The position numbers and the translations under genes are program-made. The notes beneath the pieces were generated by a model. The model did not search any database and had not been told where the DNA came from. It saw nothing but the letters and a program-made list of their open reading frames with translations. Shown piece after piece: positions 60,594 through 64,000 of a DNA stretch of 64,000 bases (the first letter of the stretch is position 1; each line of letters starts with the position of its first letter). The DNA is from Acidaminobacter sp. JC074 (GTDB taxonomy: Bacteria; Bacillota; Clostridia; Peptostreptococcales; Acidaminobacteraceae): positions 1 to 64,000 of the forward strand of contig NZ_VANV01000014.1 in assembly GCF_022496765.1 (NCBI RefSeq), in the 5' to 3' direction.

Positions 60594-61979
60594 TTAAAAT
60601 TTCTTTCTTTTAGAAGTCGATGGAATTCCAAGTTCTGTTCGATACTTAGCAACCGTTCTCCTAGATATTTTAACGCCTATTTTATCAAACTCAAGAGAAA
60701 TGTTTTGATCACTCAAAGGCTTCTCAGATGGCTCTTTTTCAATCATTTCCTTGATTATGATCTTAATACTTTCTGCAGAAACACCTTCTCCTCTATTGGT
60801 AGCTACACCAGACTGGAAGAAATATTTCAGCTCATATAAACCATTGGGACATTGAATATATTTACCACTCGTTGCACGACTGACTGTCGACTCATGAACC
60901 CCAATTTGGTCGGCAATCGTTTTCAGCGTTAAAGTTTTTAAATAGATGGGACCTTTTTCAAAGAAATCTAGTTGATATTCTAGAATTGCCTCCACCACTT
61001 TGTAAATTGTGTTACGTCTTTGCTCGATACTTTTTATCAATCGAAGTGCCGCACCGAGTTTTTTTGAAATGTACTCAGAAGCCTTTTCATTAACAGAAGC
61101 TTCATTAAGCATTTGCTTGTAAAAATTATTGATATATAACTTTGGTGCTGTAGATTCATTAACTAAAATGGTAAACTCACCATCGATGCGTCTTAAGGTT
61201 ACATCAGGTTTTATATAGGCAATATCTTTTAAGGATGCAAAAGCTCTTCCTGGTTTAGGCTCAAAACACCTAATGGTTTTTATGGCTTCTTTTACCTCTT
61301 CAATGGTTACGTCTAGATCTTTGGCAATCTTGTTTAACTTGTTGGCACCAACATCTTCTAAATAGTCTGTAATTATTTTATAGACAAGCTTGTCCTCGAT
61401 GTGTTTATAGACAGCCTGTATCAAAAGACATTCGCTTAAATCTCTAGCACCTACACCTACAGGATCAAAGGTCTGTACCGTCAAAATGATTTCTTCTAAG
61501 GTATCTTCATCAATTTTAAAGTGGTCCATCACGTATTGATCTTCCATATGAAGATAACCACTTGGATCAATACACTGAATAATGTAGGTTGCCACCCTAA
61601 AATACTTTTCTTCTATTAAAGTATATTGAAGCTGTGACAAAAGATGTTCATGTAAAGTAATCTCTGAAGCAACAAAATTATCGTAGTTAACTTGTTCCGC
61701 TGCTTCTTGATACTTCCTTGTACGTGATTTTATCTGAATATCGTCTGAAACCTGAGTCCAATCGATTTTATCCATCTTACTTTCTAAGTCATCCTTCTTA
61801 GGCTCTTCAACCTTAGAGGTATCTGTTTTTTCTAGAATGGGATTGGTAAGTAGCGCATCATTAATAAACTCATTCAGTTCCATAGCATTATACTGAAGTA
61901 TTTCTATGGACTGCTTGAGTTCAGGTGTCATAACAAGTTTTTGCGTTTGCTGTAAATTCAAATTATAACTAAGTTTCAT
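60594..61979 (-). CDS. rpoN: RNA polymerase sigma-54 factor
   Basis: Protein of 461 residues: region I glutamine-rich start LNLQQTQKLVMTPELKQSIEI, core-binding region in the middle, a helix-turn-helix (IADQIGVHESTVSRATSGK) and the RpoN box SRRTVAKYRTELGIPS near the end. It needs AAA+ activators, none of which is encoded in this window. It lies directly upstream of cggR on the same strand with about 160 bp between; that order is seen in other Firmicutes. AAGGTGA-type ribosome site before the ATG. Confidence 0.95.
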   Translation of the reverse strand: MKLSYNLNLQQTQKLVMTPELKQSIEILQYNAMELNEFINDALLTNPILEKTDTSKVEEPKKDDLESKMDKIDWTQVSDDIQIKSRTRKYQEAAEQVNYDNFVASEITLHEHLLSQLQYTLIEEKYFRVATYIIQCIDPSGYLHMEDQYVMDHFKIDEDTLEEIILTVQTFDPVGVGARDLSECLLIQAVYKHIEDKLVYKIITDYLEDVGANKLNKIAKDLDVTIEEVKEAIKTIRCFEPKPGRAFASLKDIAYIKPDVTLRRIDGEFTILVNESTAPKLYINNFYKQMLNEASVNEKASEYISKKLGAALRLIKSIEQRRNTIYKVVEAILEYQLDFFEKGPIYLKTLTLKTIADQIGVHESTVSRATSGKYIQCPNGLYELKYFFQSGVATNRGEGVSAESIKIIIKEMIEKEPSEKPLSDQNISLEFDKIGVKISRRTVAKYRTELGIPSTSKRKKF

Positions 61980-62096
61980 ACGTCACCTTCCCTATCACAT
62001 TATAGCAAGATTTGCCTTCTTAAACAACGGCATAATTTCCCATACCATCTGCATATCGACAAAAGACTTGGGTATATAAGAAGATGGAGGGGTCAT

Positions 62097-63929
62097 ATGA
62101 AAAAAATTTTACTCATTCTTTTAGCATTTATGTTCTCATTTACTCTAGCAGAGGGACAAAATCCAGAGCGCATATTAATCATCAACTCATACAACGAAGG
62201 TTACAATTGGACCAGTGAAACCATGAACGGTATTATGGACACCATTGATCAGAACCTAGACGTAAGAGTTGAATATATGGATGCTAAAAACTTTTATTCT
62301 GATGAAGACATTAGAGCTTTTCATAAGCTCATGGTACATAAATACAGCGACTTAAAGATAGATGCTATTATCACGACTGATGATGCTGCTTTTAAGTATG
62401 CCATTAACAATAGAGACTTTTATGGGAATGCACCCATCTTTTTTGTTGGTATCAATTCAGCAGATGCTTATAATTTTGATGATTATCAAAATGTATATGG
62501 CATCATTGAAGAAGTATCTATTGAAGAGACAATCGATACAGCCACTACTTTGATGCCGGTACTGCGCACCATTCATGTGGTAGCTGATTCTAGTCCAACT
62601 GGTCAATCTACAACTGCAGAAATCAAGAAAAAGCTCTCCAGCCATTTTAATGTTGTTTATTACGACAACAAGACCCTTGATGAAATAGAGTTTGCCTTAC
62701 GTCAGATTGATGATCCAAATGCCATAGTTCTCTTAGCCTTCTATATTGTTGATCCAATTGGTACTTCCTACGATACAAATATTATGACAGAGCGTATTAC
62801 CCAGGCTTCTACAGTACCTGTATTCGGTCTTTATGATTTTAGTTTTAACCATGGTATTGTCGGAGGTAAGCTCACATCAGGTTATGAACATGGTAAGGCC
62901 ATCAACACCATTATGACCAATTATTTTGCTGGTGAACTCAAGGACAATCTTATTAAGACCTTTGACGCCAACCTTCATAAATATGATTACTCAGCTTTAA
63001 AGGCAGCAGGCTTTACAGACAGACATTTACCAGAGAATTCACTCATTATTAACAAGCCACAATCTTTTATAGAAAGACATGCCAATGTGATTTGGGCATC
63101 TGTATTAATTGTTACTATACTTGTGGTTTACATTCTTGTACTCAGGTATCAAGTTAAATACCAGCATCAAAAGAATGTACTTTATAACAGCAAGCTTGAC
63201 GAAGCTGATCAAATGGCCTCATTAGGTCAAATGATTAACAGGATATCTACAGAACTCAATGAACCTCTGGGAAACAGCTTGACCAATGCATCTTATATTG
63301 TTAAATCAAACGAACAGCTTTTAAATCAATTTAATGATGGCAAGCTTTCAAAATCACTACTTCTAGAAAAGCTTAATCATATTGAGTATTCTTCTGATAT
63401 GCTCATGAAAAGCTTAACAAGTGCCAATGAACTGATTTCCGCCTTTCAAGTTTTTTCTGACCATCATGAAAATGATGACACAGACAAGTTTGACTTAAAC
63501 TTCTATTTAAAGAACTTGATCACAACCTACGCCCCCCTTCTTTCAACCCATAAGCATAGGATCATTTTAATCAGTAAAGACAATTTGATTATCAAAGGTA
63601 AAAAGAGAGAGTACTATAAAATCTTTAATAATCTTATACAGAATTCCATAGAACATGGTTTTAAAGGTTTAGAACACAAAGAGATAAGGATAGAACTTAT
63701 TCAAAAACAGGAAACACTCTTAATCAATTACCATGATAACGGCAACGGTATACAGGAAAAAGAGCTTAATAATATCTTCAAACCCCTTTATAGTATGAAG
63801 GGAAAAGAACATCACGGCCTAGGTCTTAGCCAGATAAAAGATATCGTTTCATCTCATAAAGGCACCATTTCTTGTCATTCTACGCCACATGAGGGTTTCT
63901 TCTTAAAAATTGAATTACCGCTACTATAA
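62097..63929 (+). CDS. PBP-fused sensor kinase lacking the phospho-acceptor histidine
   Basis: Protein of 610 residues: signal peptide (1-20), an extracellular ABC-substrate-binding-like domain of two lobes (about 25-320; RILIINSYNEGYNWTSETMNG), one membrane helix (about 333-355), a degenerate dimerisation domain and a HATPase domain (FNNLIQNSIEHG, YHDNGNGI, HGLGLSQIK). At the position where HisKA has the catalytic H (H-E-L-N-x-P-L-G), this protein has T385 (codon ACA at 63249-63251) in ISTELNEPLGN. It may be an ATPase-active partner or regulator of another kinase such as the one at 41584-43539. AGGAGG-like GGAGGGG precedes the ATG. Confidence 0.85.
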   Translation: MKKILLILLAFMFSFTLAEGQNPERILIINSYNEGYNWTSETMNGIMDTIDQNLDVRVEYMDAKNFYSDEDIRAFHKLMVHKYSDLKIDAIITTDDAAFKYAINNRDFYGNAPIFFVGINSADAYNFDDYQNVYGIIEEVSIEETIDTATTLMPVLRTIHVVADSSPTGQSTTAEIKKKLSSHFNVVYYDNKTLDEIEFALRQIDDPNAIVLLAFYIVDPIGTSYDTNIMTERITQASTVPVFGLYDFSFNHGIVGGKLTSGYEHGKAINTIMTNYFAGELKDNLIKTFDANLHKYDYSALKAAGFTDRHLPENSLIINKPQSFIERHANVIWASVLIVTILVVYILVLRYQVKYQHQKNVLYNSKLDEADQMASLGQMINRISTELNEPLGNSLTNASYIVKSNEQLLNQFNDGKLSKSLLLEKLNHIEYSSDMLMKSLTSANELISAFQVFSDHHENDDTDKFDLNFYLKNLITTYAPLLSTHKHRIILISKDNLIIKGKKREYYKIFNNLIQNSIEHGFKGLEHKEIRIELIQKQETLLINYHDNGNGIQEKELNNIFKPLYSMKGKEHHGLGLSQIKDIVSSHKGTISCHSTPHEGFFLKIELPLL

Positions 63930-63954
63930 AATATGAAAACTCGTTTTTCATATT
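63930..63954 (+). terminator. Terminator of the PBP-kinase gene
   Basis: AATATGAAAA-CTCGT-TTTTCATATT is a perfect 10-bp stem followed by TTTTT, directly after the stop codon. Confidence 0.85.
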
Positions 63955-64000
63955 TTTTTAATATTTATTTTAATGTCAGTTTAATTCTCTCCAATATACT

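Overview
The window reads as the chromosome of a low-GC Gram-positive anaerobe, most likely class Clostridia. The grounds are AGGAGG-type ribosome binding sites, AT-rich code, a small 2[4Fe-4S] ferredoxin, a Bacillus/Clostridium-style cggR-gap-pgk-tpi-gpmI-eno operon, a K+-dependent membrane pyrophosphatase, lipoproteins, MocR/ornithine-racemase genes and a one-piece tmRNA. A Fusibacter-like organism is my best guess, but it is only a guess. No phage, CRISPR array, rRNA or tRNA was seen. The one mobile element is the 5' end of a group II intron cut by the left edge.

Layout. 0-9.4 kb (iron/stress block): intron end, heterodimeric ABC exporter, ferredoxin, membrane diguanylate cyclase, ferric-reductase-like heme protein, MATE exporter with TetR, and a Crp-type regulator. 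Fur-box-like dyads (TGATAAT-N-ATTATCA type) precede nearly every transcription unit here. 9.35-11.6 kb: a compact operon of a CxxC-bearing GTPase, an ABC ATPase and a signal-less solute-binding-like protein with no permease, divergent from the Crp gene. 11.6-12.6 kb: a membrane-anchored LuxR regulator with a frameshifted four-helix partner. An intact paralogous pair, joined to a leucine-rich-repeat lipoprotein, lies at 37.7-39.9 kb. 12.7-24.5 kb: GNAT, RidA, a two-component system, YibE/F, PAS-GGDEF, a lone LivJ-type lipoprotein, PilZ, MarR/oligo-1,6-glucosidase, VOC, HAD and ArsA-like genes. 24.5-29.2 kb: a LytS/LytTR system upstream of a CstA transporter. 29.3-35.7 kb: a tail-anchored unknown, a sirtuin without its zinc cysteines, a REC-REC-GGDEF protein, and a MocR/ornithine-racemase-like/XRE-cupin cluster. 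35.9-43.5 kb: an inverted-architecture chemoreceptor, the LuxR/LRR cassette, and an OppA-type lipoprotein with a sensor kinase.

43.7-64 kb is core genome: ssrA, a DnaA-box-rich spacer, smpB, a Cof-type HAD gene, rnr, DUF169, an FMN reductase with HxlR, hppA, secG, the glycolytic operon with a CggR operator, and rpoN. It ends with a sensor that fuses an ABC-type binding domain to a kinase core lacking the phospho-acceptor histidine.

Themes. Iron control, c-di-GMP (three diguanylate cyclases with I-sites plus a PilZ protein, no phosphodiesterase) and sensory proteins dominate the accessory part. Five proteins with solute-binding folds occur with no recognisable importer permease, which suggests many of them sense rather than transport. 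The best candidates for undescribed biology are the Fur/Crp-controlled GTPase-ABC-binding-protein operon, the duplicated membrane-LuxR cassette, the DnaA-box cluster between ssrA and smpB, and the histidine-less PBP-kinase.
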